The notes beneath the pieces were generated by a model. It was not told the DNA's origin. It ran no database searches and saw only the letters and a program-made list of their open reading frames with translations. From Psoroptes ovis (taxonomy: Eukaryota > Arthropoda > Arachnida > Sarcoptiformes > Psoroptidae): a stretch of 64,000 nucleotides of DNA. This document shows, piece after piece, positions 49,402-62,088 of the stretch. The translations under genes were made by a program, and so were the position numbers. The stretch covers positions 2,978,501-3,042,500 of the forward strand of contig PQWQ01000007.1 in NCBI GenBank assembly GCA_002943765.1, in the 5' to 3' direction. How positions within the stretch are numbered: the stretch's first letter is position 1; the number at the start of each line of letters is the position of its first letter.

Positions 49402-52400
49402 ATACACACACAAAGAGATCATAAAAACACTTGCAATTATTGATGGACAAATTTATTTTCTCATCATCATCATCATTATCATAATAATCATCACCATTAT
49501 CATCAATCGATCAATAATGTTTGAGAAATTTTTTTTGTTTTGTTTTTCAAGTTTAAACATTTGCAAATTTGATCATATTCGCAATCAACAATAATGGAAA
49601 CATTATTTTTTCTCAAATCAATGATGATCAACATGTGTACTTCATGTACTCATTGATGGTTTCTGTTCTTTGAATTTGAGCAATTAAATCATCGGCTATT
49701 CGCAGGCTTTTTTGGAGCTTATTTCCATATTCTCCGATGCAAATTTCTGAAGTATAATTTGAAAATCACAAGAATTATAATTTGAACCATTTGCATTAAT
49801 TAATTGCATACGCATTTATGATCGCTCTGCTTTTCGTTTTTTCCTTTAAACATCGGCAGCTGATGATGAATGATTTCTATTTCTTTGAATTTTTGCATAC
49901 ATTTAAATTGATAATGAATGGTAATAGCTGTTGTTGTTCTCCTCCAAAAAATACATAATTAATTGAAAATTTGAGAAATTTATTGAAGGTTTTCTTTGTG
50001 GCTGTACTCCGATGGGCGGGAAACCCTTGATTGACCATCTTTGTTTTCTCGTCTGATAACCAATAATTAAAGATTCTATGAACCGGTTTTTTTTCTGAGA
50101 ATTTGGCAAATTGATTACTGGCAAAATTCAATTCTTGGATTTTTAAGAAATTCTTTGATTTTCGTTTAAAATTAATTCAAAAAAAAAACAAACAATTTCA
50201 AATCAATTATTGATTATTGATCATTGAACAACAGTGGTACAATTTAATATCTTGACAATTTTTTTCGGTCATCTCGTATGAATTAGTTTAAAATATTGAT
50301 TCAATATGAATCCATGAAAAATTTGATAGATTTGAATGAATAGATAGCAAGGAAAAAAAACGAAATTGATTGATGTTTGCCATTTATGTACACGATTGCA
50401 TCACGATAATAATAAATTGTTTCATATTTGATATGAATTTGGCATGAATATATCCGTTAGATGACTGACATGATCTTAACTGGCTAATCTTTATTGCCAA
50501 AATGATTTATGTTTACGATGAATAAATGTGACATTTTTTTCAGATTGATTGAACATAAATGGATAAATGAAATTTAGGAGAAACGAAAAATATTATTAAT
50601 TAATCGTGATTTAATTTCCAAATTAAAATCAAGAAAAAAATAATTAAAATTAAAATAAACTTTTGATAAAATCAACGAAATATTTTTCCAAAGAAATCAT
50701 ATTGCTGTAAGCTTTTACTCGTCCGGATAGATGTGTGATGATAATTCATAGCCGAACCAGTTTTTTCGATGGTTTGGCTTTCGAAATCATTGATTTTAAC
50801 TGATCAATTTGAGTAAATAATAATATTCATAATTATCATTAAATCATCTCTGATAAAGTACCATCATGTTGAACAATTTGTTCGAATATATTTCTTATAT
50901 GTTTCATTTTTTTATGATTCAAATTGACTGAATCTTGATCAATCTTTGATTCAATTAATCTATTCTCAAAAAGGATACTTGATCATCATTATTCGACATT
51001 TCTAAAAATCATTTTTCAATATTCAAAAACATTCAAAGATTTAGGTCGATTAACAGTAACTGGAATTGTAATTGACATTCATAATTGATAATGGATCTCG
51101 TTGATGATGTAGATGAATATGAATCGATCAAATTTATCATCTTTACAAAGATCAATGAGATTTGACCCTCTTTTGTCGTTCAAGTCCAATTCATAGGGCT
51201 CAATGTTAATTGTCAATGGAAAATCGGAGCCAAAAATGAAATGAATGATTTTATGTTTGATTTATTTTATTCATTTTTATCTCGTATTTGAATATACTTG
51301 TGGCTGTATTCGAATCCAAATCACACCGAAACACAAGCTCAATCCATTAGGGATTTTTGTATTTTTGAAAATTTTTCATTGAAAAATGGATTTATTTTTG
51401 GAAAATTTTCCATTTTTCAATTTGAAATTTGAAAATTCAAAAATTCAAATTATGAAATGGAGAATTGGAAATGAGAAATTCAAAATTTTGCAATCGATAT
51501 TGAAATCAAAATAAATCATTTAATTTCAATATCTGCTTGCTTATCTGAATTTATTTGAATTTGAATTTATTGGTATATTTGCATTCAAATATTTAAATTT
51601 AAATTATTCAAATGTTGACTTTATTCATTTTTCTAATAAATTCAAACAAAACTATGAATGAAATGAATGAAAATCAAATAAAAATGTCAAAAAAATGAAT
51701 GAATTTCGATTCATTCGATTGGTGATATGGTCACGTATGTATTTTGGTTTTCTGGTCACCATCACACTGCCATCGAACCTGCAACAACAACAACAACAAC
51801 AATCGTCATGAATGATCAATGATTCAATCATTTATTTAAAAAATGAGAAATCAAAGAAATCCTTTTACTCAAAAATAATTGGAAAAATAGTTTATATGAA
51901 GTGAAAAGAGAGAATCGTATTCATTTTACAAATATTACAATTTATTGAAAGGATTTATTTGCAATAATTTTTTTCTCATAAATAATTTTGAAAACCAAAT
52001 AGAAATTATTAAAAATACATAAAAAATAGTAACGAATGAATGAATATAAATATTTTATCCATTCATTTTTTTGACCATTCAAATGATGAAACTTGACAAA
52101 TACAATGATTTGATATTTTCATAATATGGATTTTTTTCGTCCAAAATTCGATTCAAATATTTGAATCGAATTTTAATCGAAATAAAATTGAACTAAATCA
52201 TTTTTTTTGAATGATCAAATCAAAGAATAACTTGAGAGATTAGAAAATTACTAATCGTTCAAATCCGTCGCGAATATTGAATTTGTAAATTTATTAAAAA
52301 GTATGCATCCATTATGTATTGAAAATGGATCAATGAAGAAATGGTAATTTTTTTTTCATTTATTTATTCATCTGGTTCAATAAATGAATATGAATAATGA

Positions 52401-55400
52401 ATGTATTTCGGATTGAATTTGAATTTTCGGATTGAATTTGAATTTTTTATTTTCGAGGATTTTCGAAGATACTTTCAATTTGTATTCAGTTTTTTGGAGG
52501 GATAAATACCGCCGACGACTACCAAAGACGATGATTATGATGATGATTATGACTTTTTAATAATAGCATTTTACCATAGAACAATTTCGACCATTATTTA
52601 ATGATCTAAAATGTATTTATTGTTGCGGTTATTGCGTGTGTGTGTGTGTATGTATGATTGCGGTTAAGTGCGTTTACCTGAGCCATTTACTACCTTCTTT
52701 TATTCATTGATTCAATGAATAATAACTGGAAAAATATCTGAAGAAAAATATGGAAATTTCCATTGAAATTCAAATTCAAACAAACAAACTAAACCAAAAC
52801 AACTAAAAATAAACAAATATTCAAATGAAAATATTCAAAAATATAAACATTGTTTGCCTGATGTTTACCTGAATATTGTTTGTCTTATGTTTATTTGAAT
52901 ATTGTTTGAAATTTTTTGAATGAATTTTTGCATACGATTTTGTTTCAATAGAATACAATGAATCCTCTCGATATTAGTTGAATCATTTTGTTTGAAAAAA
53001 TTGTTCAAAGATGTTTCATTCATTTTCAAAATAAATAACTAGAAAAAATGTACTTGAAAATTATTTTAAGAAATTTTTTCCATTTTCCCAAAAGATTTTT
53101 GAATACAAATTTTTAAATTTTTAAATATTTGAAATATTCATCAATTCAAATAATTATTCAACATCATCATCATCATCATCAAGTGTACATTATCGAATAG
53201 CATTTATCGAAAATTGAACACTTTTGTCGAGAGTGATTGGATTTTGAATTGATAAAAATATGTATTTAAGGTCTAAACCTTTTAAGACTTCGTAGAACCT
53301 CATAAAATTTATAAAATGTTCACCTTTTTGAAATGGTGAACATCCGAAAATATCCAACAGATTCATTCATTGGAAAATAAGAAATTTCTTTGAAAAAAAA
53401 ATTGATTGTCTAATTCTTCATTTATTTTCGGTATTAATTGTAAAATAATGATGATTTGTTCGATAATAATAATGATTATTTGTAATAATAATAATGATTA
53501 ATGACGATTTGTGATTAACAAAGATTTATTTTTATAAGTTGATAAAAATTGGAAAAAGAATTGAGATTCTTCTCAGATTTTTCTCTATGGTTAATCACCA
53601 TAGGCATTAATATTAATCCGTTAATGGTGTAAATGATTAAATACTTATTTAAGTATGGTGTCTGTTTTTCTTCACACTATATTCACTCGAAGATGTTAAC
53701 ATTTTGTTTGAAATAAATAAAAATAATTAGTTAACCAAAGAAAATATTTAAAAAAAATAAATTACTAATCAATCAAAATAAGAACAAATATCAATCAGAT
53801 GCACGGAGAATACTAAAATAAGATTACCATCATGATAGAATCGAAGATAATTGAAAAAATCTCATCAAAAATCCATTCAAAATGAATATAAAGTTCATTG
53901 AAATCAGAGAAATCATTTTTTTTTTTTTTTGATTTTATCATTTGACTATGTGATTCACTTCTGGGTTGATGATCGTCAGCAGCAGCAGCAACAACAATGA
54001 AATGAATGAATCTTGAATTGAAATGAATGAATAATCATCTTAATGGTGTAAATAAATATTTGAGATAATAATAAGAAATATCGTATAACATTGATTCCAA
54101 TGATCATTGTATTGTAACAATACAATCAATTCATGATGATGATGATCAAGATCAGCGATGATTAGCTTATATGGTGGTGGTTACGATTCAAATGATCATT
54201 ATCATCATCAATGGAATAATCATATGAATAATCGTGTGTGGCCAACCAAACTTTGAAACGTTAATGATTCTTGCTCGAATATCATTGAATATCACTGAAT
54301 ATCATTATCATTAAATTTCTATTCTATTCAAATAAGCCTTGAAGCCATCATCATCGTGCATCATCATCATCATCGAATCTGTATCATACACAAAGCATAT
54401 CTCGATTTACATTGAAAATTGATTGAAATTGAAAACTTCAAAATCATCATTTTCTTTTGTTGATTCTTTATCGTTTTTTTTTCTCAAATAAAAATAGATT
54501 AAATGAATATCTTTGCGAATATCATTTTTCAATGAACAATCGAAATTTGTTTTATTGTTGTTTCCCTAAGATTCGTTTTGCTTCCCAAGTTCCGAAAGAT
54601 CTTCAGTCGATGTTTCTATTTCTCATGGTAAAATATTCATAGATTTTCAGGAGGAAAACATCGTAAAAATAAAGAAATGATAAAATCAAACAGAAACTGA
54701 TATATTTTTTTTATGTTTTCCTGGTTTTGAAATATCAAATTTCTTCTTCTGGTATCAAATAGTCCTTCATTATTTTTTATGTCCTAAAATATATCAACTT
54801 GTTGCTGATGAGATTGATGATTATCATCATCATCATCATCAAACATCATATTCGTCAAACAATATTTTGGGCTACAATTTTCATTTGATGATAATACCAA
54901 TGTTTTTTTCATGTGCCGGTACTCGCTTAAAATGTTTGGTGCCGATCATTTTACATTATCATCATCATTTTTACCATTTAAATCATTTTGTCATTCATTT
55001 TTTTTTGGTCATGATATAAACATATTAATGATCATCATCAACATCATCATCGTTATCATTATTATTAGATTATATCATCATCATCATCAACTATAAAGTG
55101 TCGAATTCGTGATCATTCAAGACAGCGAAGGAGTAGAAAAAATTGTTGAAGTCTTCGTAAATTACGAATCGTCTAAATTCATTTTGCCCTAAAAATTCCC
55201 TACACAAACAAAAAGTGGTAATATCTTCAACAACAACAATAAAAATGATGATAATGATGAAACAATGGTACATACATTCATAATCTTTACACACATTCAT
55301 ATTATAACAATAATAATTATCGTATTTTTCTGTTGCTGATAATAATGTTGTCTCGAAACTCGAAGTTCATATATCAAAAATTCAAAGTCAAAATAGATTT

Positions 55401-58400
55401 AAACATCTTTTTTTTTGAAAAATAAACCTTGAAAATGGAAAAAAACCGGAATCATTTTTTCATTGAATCATTGAATGATTATGATCATTATTATTATTAT
55501 TATTATTCTTATGACCATCGACATGAAAAATAATGAAGATAATAAGACCTTTGTAGAAAAGGAAGGGTCCACGCAAATAAACGAAAAAAAGAATAAAATA
55601 CGAAAATTGTTTATATCCATAAACAAGTTAATTGTAGTCAAACGATAATTACTTTTTCGTACATTTTGTTGTGGGCATCATCCTCATCATCATCGACATC
55701 TTTGATCGAACTAAATTACCCCACACACTCATACACATACGAATCGAATAGAATTCATGTCTTAAATTACAAATGGTTCAGATGATCAATGGTCGTCCAA
55801 ACTTGCACACACACACACGAGATATTCAAAGAATATACAACATCTGCACGATAAAAATGATTTGAACGATTCTTTATCCCATTGATTATGATTAAACAAT
55901 GGTAATTTGATTCAATGTTGTTCTTGTTATGTTTTTGTACCTCACATAATAATTATCCGAAATATCTAGTAGTTTATTTGATTTGAACATTCATTTTTCT
56001 CTCCTCTTTGATTAAATCAACACCTGATGATCATCGTTATTATCATTTATAATTCGAGTATTAAATGATTTAGATTCATCGTTCATTTAGTCACATTAAT
56101 CGATAATGATAATGAAGATTAATCAAAAAACATTGATCATTTGATTTTACTTTTATAAAATCGATGATGATGATGATCGAATTCGATTAGAAATAAAATC
56201 GATGATCTTTCGGTCTAAAATATCTAAAAATTTTTGATGATAATGATCAAGATAATGATGATGATAATAGCAAATAATCGATTGATCGATGATGTTCATC
56301 ATCATGATCATAATTATTATTCATTTGATTAATTTACGATCAAAAGTATCAGAAGAAAACTCATTAAAACCAATTTTCATCATCTTTTGCAATTTTCATC
56401 GTCTTTGATTTATTATCATGATTTCAACAGTTATTAAAATTCGCCAATCTGAATGGATTTTCGATATTTCGTCGAATGTCATGGCCAGTTTCTAAACATT
56501 GTGTCGACAACAGCAACATCTCATGACTATTCAAATGAAATTCTTGGTTTGGCTGCAATCTGGTTGATTATGGTGATAGCATCTTCTTCAAATCCAGTAA
56601 ACAATTCCAAACTAATTTAATTCAATTCATTTGATCAAAATTCAACGATAATCAATGATTATTCGTAAACATTGTTCTGATAGATTTATTTTAAATAATC
56701 ATTATATTTTTTAAAATATTAATTATTATATCAATCTTTATCATTTAAATTTTGTATTTTATCATTTATTATTTCTTTTTTTCGTTCATTTATTGTTTCA
56801 TTTGGTTTGACTAGTCAAAATACAATAATAATAATAATTATGATGATATTGTAAAAATTAATTTAAAATAAAATGTGTTTTGAATATAGAATTGCTCCTT
56901 TCGTAAAAATATTTATTCTCGATTCAATATGAAGGATTATTTTTTTTTGGTATTTTCTTGATGCATAATTATCGGTATTCGTATTTTTTGGTAAAATGAT
57001 CGTTTAATAATGATAATAATGATGATAATGAGCTTAACAAGCATCATCATCATTATCATTATCATCAATTAATTGTGAATTGTTTTGTTTATTTGTTTTT
57101 GAAATTTTTCGAGAGCATTTTGAGGAAGATAGATTCAGTATTCATTTATTTAATATGAGTTTTCTGTTGTAGATATCAAATAAATATGATTTTTTTTGAG
57201 TTTTGTTTGATTCGTGAAGATATTCCGAAAAAATAAATAATTCATTATCATCATTATCATCATAATGACGATGAAATATTGAAAAAAATCAAAATTATAA
57301 ATGAATAAATACGAATTTGACCTTGTTGTTGTTGTTGAATCATTTGTGTGTTTCCTATGAATTGTTTTTCGATTGTTCAAAAGAATTATGAATCATTTTT
57401 TTTTTGTGGAAATGAAAAATTCAAAATTTGTTGAATGAACGTGAAAATAATCGAGTTGTAAATGTGTACAATGTATGCTTGTATGTGTTGAATGATAATC
57501 AGACGATGATTGCGATGATTAGTGGCTGATTATGAGCTTTTTTTTCTAATGCAATAACGTAACAATATTAGTATGTTATTTCAACATGATTGCAATGTGA
57601 ATAAATAATGGTTTTGTATGTTATTGCAATCATTTAATTTGTATAATAATATTTCCTATTGAATTATTCAATAACATTGTTTTCATTAGTATTGTATTTT
57701 GAATGAAATTTCATTCACATCACTCTTTACATCAGTATGTGTGTGTGTATGTGTATTTTTGTGATGAACAATTTTTGATTACATTGGTTATTGTATGGTG
57801 TTTTTTCGTGTTTTTGAATCAAAACAATATTTTCCTGAAGGAATGATTCATATCTAAGAGTTTATCGTTTTTATGGTTGCTTTTGAAAAATGTAAGCAGT
57901 ACTCAATTAGTTTGTTTGTATTTCAATTAATTTACAGAAAAAAAAATTCGAATCAAAGTGAGGTGATATTTATCTTATGATAATTCTATGAAAAAGATGA
58001 TTTTCTTTCAAATGTTTTGTTACGAAGGACATCCAATTCATAATTCATCGTAATTTGAAATTTGTTAATTTTTTTTTCGAAAATCTGACTAACAAAAACA
58101 AATCCATAATAAAAAAATTGAACCTTTTCAATTGGTGATCTAAGTAATAAATGATAATAAATTAAAATGAATAAATTGAAAATTTCACAGATTGATCAAA
58201 ATCTTAGGTTGAATACTTACATTCTCTTATTTCAACTAACCACATTTGTCAAATACGTTTTATCATCGATAAAAGCGGAAATTTCCAAGAAAATTTAAAA
58301 GAATGATGAAATCACGATTGATTACGTAGCCATGAATTTAATTGATTTCTATGATTACTTTCATATGTTTTAACTTCATCATAAATTAATTCTAGAATAA

Positions 58401-58464
58401 GAGAAAAATGAGGAAAAATAAAATAAATTAAAATTAAACGCCAATAAAACGAATGTTTTTTGCA
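44810..58464. other. 13.6-kb gene-poor region
   Basis: No recognisable gene on either strand. Contents: AT-rich DNA with many ATTTGAA/AATTC-type motifs, ATGA/TCAT runs, a short (AC)n at 45454-45472, a long (CA)31 at 49335-49396, and ATC/CAT microsatellites near 53163, 54355, 54828 and 55075. Short open frames (45133, 47191, 49262, 49877, 54457, 54911, 55091, 57150) lack start context, splice structure or family resemblance. The region could hold regulatory DNA or untranslated exons, including sequence belonging to genes beyond the window, but nothing proves it. Confidence 0.55.
49335..49412. repeat. (CA)n microsatellite
   Basis: 31 perfect CA units (49335-49396) followed by an imperfect tail with two CATA interruptions. 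It produces spurious poly-Thr-His or poly-Cys-Val open frames on both strands. Confidence 0.97.
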
Positions 58465-60087
58465 TTAGCAATCATTGAAATTTCGAATGTAATCAAGCAT
58501 ACCTTTCCATTGATCAACTGATCTTTCTTGTTGTTCGAATGAATCATCATATACACGAGGTGCTGGTGCATTTACTTCACAATCTTCACGCCATAAGCGT
58601 ATATATGGATGATTCAATGCACCTTCGACTGAAATACGTTTTTCAGGGTCAACGACTAACATTTTCGATAATAAATCTCTTGCTTGTGGTGCATTTAAAT
58701 CCGATTGTGGTGATGGCCTATTGACAAATAATACATCAGGAAATAGTGTTTCGAATGTATAACCAGGGTAACGTGGACGATTTTCGACATAATTTCTAAC
58801 CGATGGCTGTAATCTTGATATGAATTCTTGATTCGGTGTGCCTAATTGTTCGACAATCCGATTCCATTGATCAATATGATCACTACCCGGAAACAATACT
58901 CGGCCACGTATTAATTCACCCATTATGCACCCAACGGACCAAATATCAACATTTTCTTGATAACCCATTCCAAGTATTACTTCTGGTGCACGATAATATC
59001 TAGTCACAACATACGGTGTCATCATTTGTGGACCACTCGATGACCGCGCTAAACCGAAATCCAGTATTTTCAAAGTACAATCGGTTTTGACCACAATGTT
59101 AGATGGTTTCAAATCTCTATGTATGATGCCTGCTGAATGTAAATGTTTAATACCGCATAATAATTGATATAATAAATATGATATTCTTTCATGATCAATG
59201 TCCATTTGTATCACTTGACATAAATTTGCATCCATCAATTCCATGACTAAATAAACATCTTGAAATTCTTCTAAGGTTTTCTGTGGTGTAAATGCATCTA
59301 ACAAACCGATAATATTTTTATGATTCACTAATTGCATTATTTTAAATTCACGATATGCACGTTTTGCATGTGTAACATTTTGGAATGGTTTGGATAATTT
59401 TTTAATTGCTACATCACGATCTAATAGACGATCATGTGCACTACTGTAGAAGTCGAAATGTTTACAAAAAAAAAAATAAACAAAATTGAATTCAAAACAA
59501 TTCATCTAAGATAAATCAGTCACTTACCAGACAACACCTTGAGCACCGGAACCAACAATACGAAGATTTTCATAACGTTTTAATATTTCAAAACGTGTAT
59601 CATTTACATGTATTGTATGAAATTGTGTTGTCAATTCTTCAAATAAAATCGGATCAGTCATTATTTTATTATTATGAATATTATTACTATTATTATTTAT
59701 CAATCGATTTGAATGATTCAACGATGATGATGATGATGATGAAGAAGTTTGATGATTTTTATTATTATTAATATTACTTTGTTGCTGTTGATTTTGATTA
59801 TTAATATTTGTATTATTGCTACTATTACTACCGCTATTTGTATTGACTACTACTGTTGATGATGATGAAGCGATAGCAGACGACGACGATGATGATATTG
59901 TTGATGATTGTGTTGTTGTTGTTGTTATGGACGATGATGATTGTGATGATGTAATGATTGATGTTTGATTATTATTATCAAAATTATTCGTATTATCAAC
60001 TATTGATGATGATGATGATGATGAATATTGTTGCTGCTGTTGTTGTTGTTGCTGTTTTTGTATTGATTCTATGGCATCTGAAGCCAT
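58465..60087 (-). CDS. c-Jun N-terminal kinase (JNK MAP kinase)
   Basis: Stress-activated MAP kinase that phosphorylates Jun-type transcription factors. Exons 60087-59528 and 59443-58465, intron 84 nt; 512 aa. The start at MASDAIES is preferred because TTTGTTTCAAAG just upstream looks like a 5' UTR splice acceptor; the frame is open 8 codons further to 60111. Residues 1-140 are an unusual low-complexity Gln/Ser/Asn/Thr extension; the JNK core begins near FHTIHVNDTRFEIL. Kinase landmarks: glycine loop GSGAQGVV (about 179-186), VAIKK lysine (201), HRDLKPSN (295-302), DFG (315-317), and the activation motif TPY (329-331), which identifies JNK rather than p38 (TGY) or ERK (TEY). The C-terminal ADL segment ends DYIRNFNDC. 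JNKs are normally about 400 aa, so the surplus is almost all N-terminal. Confidence 0.95.
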
Positions 60088-61588
60088 TATATCTTTGAAA
60101 CAAAAATTCAAATATCAATATAAATATTCAATAAAATCGAAGAAATAAATAAACATTTATTGATGATATATAAAATCATGATAATAATAATTTCTTGAAT
60201 ATTACTATGATAATAATAACGATATAATATAAAAACTAATTTGGACGGTTATTACATTTCTTCTTTCGTATTATTAATATTATTATTGTCAATACCAATT
60301 ATATGGAATACAATTTCATTTATTTTGTTTATTTATTTGATATTTTCTTCATTTTTCTCTATTTATTTATTCATTTTATTTACTAATAACGGTAATAAAA
60401 GTAATAATAATAATGATAATCAATATGAATATTATACGAAATTAAATTTGATAAAATCTGTTATTTCTAGTTTATATTTTATTACTATTATCATTATGTT
60501 TATTCAAAAATAAAAAATCAGAATATAAAATATGAAGAAATCAAGGGTTTTGTTGATAATAGAAGGAAAACACAGATAAACAAATGAACAAATGGATCAA
60601 TGGCTATAAATATATCGTCGATAATGGTGATGATTTTTGATTATTTCAATTATTAATAATGTTATTATCAGGTAATTACCATAACACACACAAACAAACA
60701 CAATGCGCACACCGTAAATAGATTCCGAAATCAATTACAAATTAATGGAGGTTGATTTTATGTTTTCGCTCTTCATCATCATCATCATTCGTTGATTATT
60801 CTTCATTTGATGATCATTTTGCCAATCAATTCATTTGATCATATATCGGTGATCATCGACCATATTTAGTTTTCATTTTCAGAGTTTGTTTATTATTCCT
60901 TGTTTATAATGGTGATGATATAACAGGACAATATTTGGATAAATAAACAAACAAATAAAAATTCAATTTATCTCAATGCTGCTAGCAGTTTTGATTCCGA
61001 AAAAAAGTAGCGGTACTTGTCAATCAATTATAATATTCCATTTATGACTATTATCTTTGCTACTACTACTGACCGAATTTTTGTATGATCATATATAAAT
61101 TTAAAAGGACATCGAATGATGCATTGGTGTATGCTACTACCAATTTCGCTTCGATCAGTAAATTGAATGAGTCATATATATAATCGACTATCTCAATGTG
61201 CAGACAGGAATGAAATGCACGGCAACAAAGTTAATTGTGTCACACCGCCCAATCGTTCGAAATTGAATTTTTTTCAAATTTTTGAAATGAAAAATTTTCA
61301 AGAATAAATTTTCATTATTCCTGCCATTGTATTGACATGTTTCAAGAATGAAAAATCGATAAATTTTAGCAAAATTCTATAAATATAGATTAAATAGATT
61401 CAGGCAATTTTAATGATGATAATGGCCATGTTTTTTTTGCGTAAAGATATTGAAAGAAATTGTTAACATTTTTTTTATTTTTATTATTTTTAATTTAATC
61501 TCAACTCTATTACTTGTCACAATATAAGGTTTTTTTTTATTTTCAACAAAAACGAATATCTCCGAATATTGAATATCGAAAACGTTTA
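60088..61588. other. Intergenic, no gene recognised
   Basis: AT-rich DNA upstream of JNK, likely containing its promoter and perhaps a 5' UTR exon. A hydrophobic Asn-rich frame at 60241-60513 (+) has no ATG near its beginning and was not accepted. Confidence 0.5.
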
Positions 61589-61883
61589 AGAGGGCCTGTT
61601 ATTCTCCATGATGATACTCGTCCCCACAAATCTTCGGTCGTGATTTGATGGAAAAAACTTTGACACCTGGAGTCACCCCCCATATAGCCCCGATCTGCAT
61701 CCCTGCGACTTCTATTGTTTGAAAGCTAGGATCTCGGGCCGTAGATATCAAAATTGGAATGAATTGAAAAATGCCATCGAACGGGTGATTCAAGAGGGTT
61801 TGCAAAAAGATCATTTTAAAGGGGTCGCGAGGTTACCTAAACGATGGCAGTCAGTCATAGATTCTGAAGGGAACTATATTTAA
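61589..61883 (+). pseudogene. Broken mariner transposase, C-terminal fragment
   Basis: A less AT-rich island. It first reads GPVILHDDTRPHKSS, equivalent to mariner HDNARPH with the second catalytic Asp, then meets in-frame stops. A different frame then gives WSHPPYSPDLHPCDFYCLK, which contains the third catalytic Asp (HPCD), and continues through LPKRWQSVIDSEGNYI to a stop, the normal mariner C-terminus. At least one frameshift separates the two parts, and the N-terminal DNA-binding half is missing. It is therefore a dead copy of a Tc1/mariner (DD34D-type) element. Inverted repeats were not identified. Confidence 0.85.
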
Positions 61884-62088
61884 TCATATTAAACTCTCAA
61901 GTTCGCATCGTCAATAGTTATTGAATAAATTGAATTTAAACATTCCTAACTTTACGCCGGACAATTTAATAAACAAGCATACAACAGCTTTTGTAAATAA
62001 TTTGCATACACAAACATTAACTTTACTTATTAATTATTGTAAATTTTTCATATAAATCTTTACTCATTTGGTCGATACACATGGTCCC

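Noticed and set aside
49209..49594. Open frames through the CA repeat on both strands
   Set aside because: They encode only dipeptide runs of the microsatellite.
49877..50131. Two overlapping minus-strand frames with SIKGFPPIGVQPQRKP-type sequence
   Set aside because: Moderately balanced composition, but no splice partners or family resemblance; kept as chance.
60241..60513. 90-codon hydrophobic open frame on the plus strand
   Set aside because: It opens only with TTG, has no ATG until near its end, and is rich in Ile/Phe/Asn as expected from AT-rich DNA.
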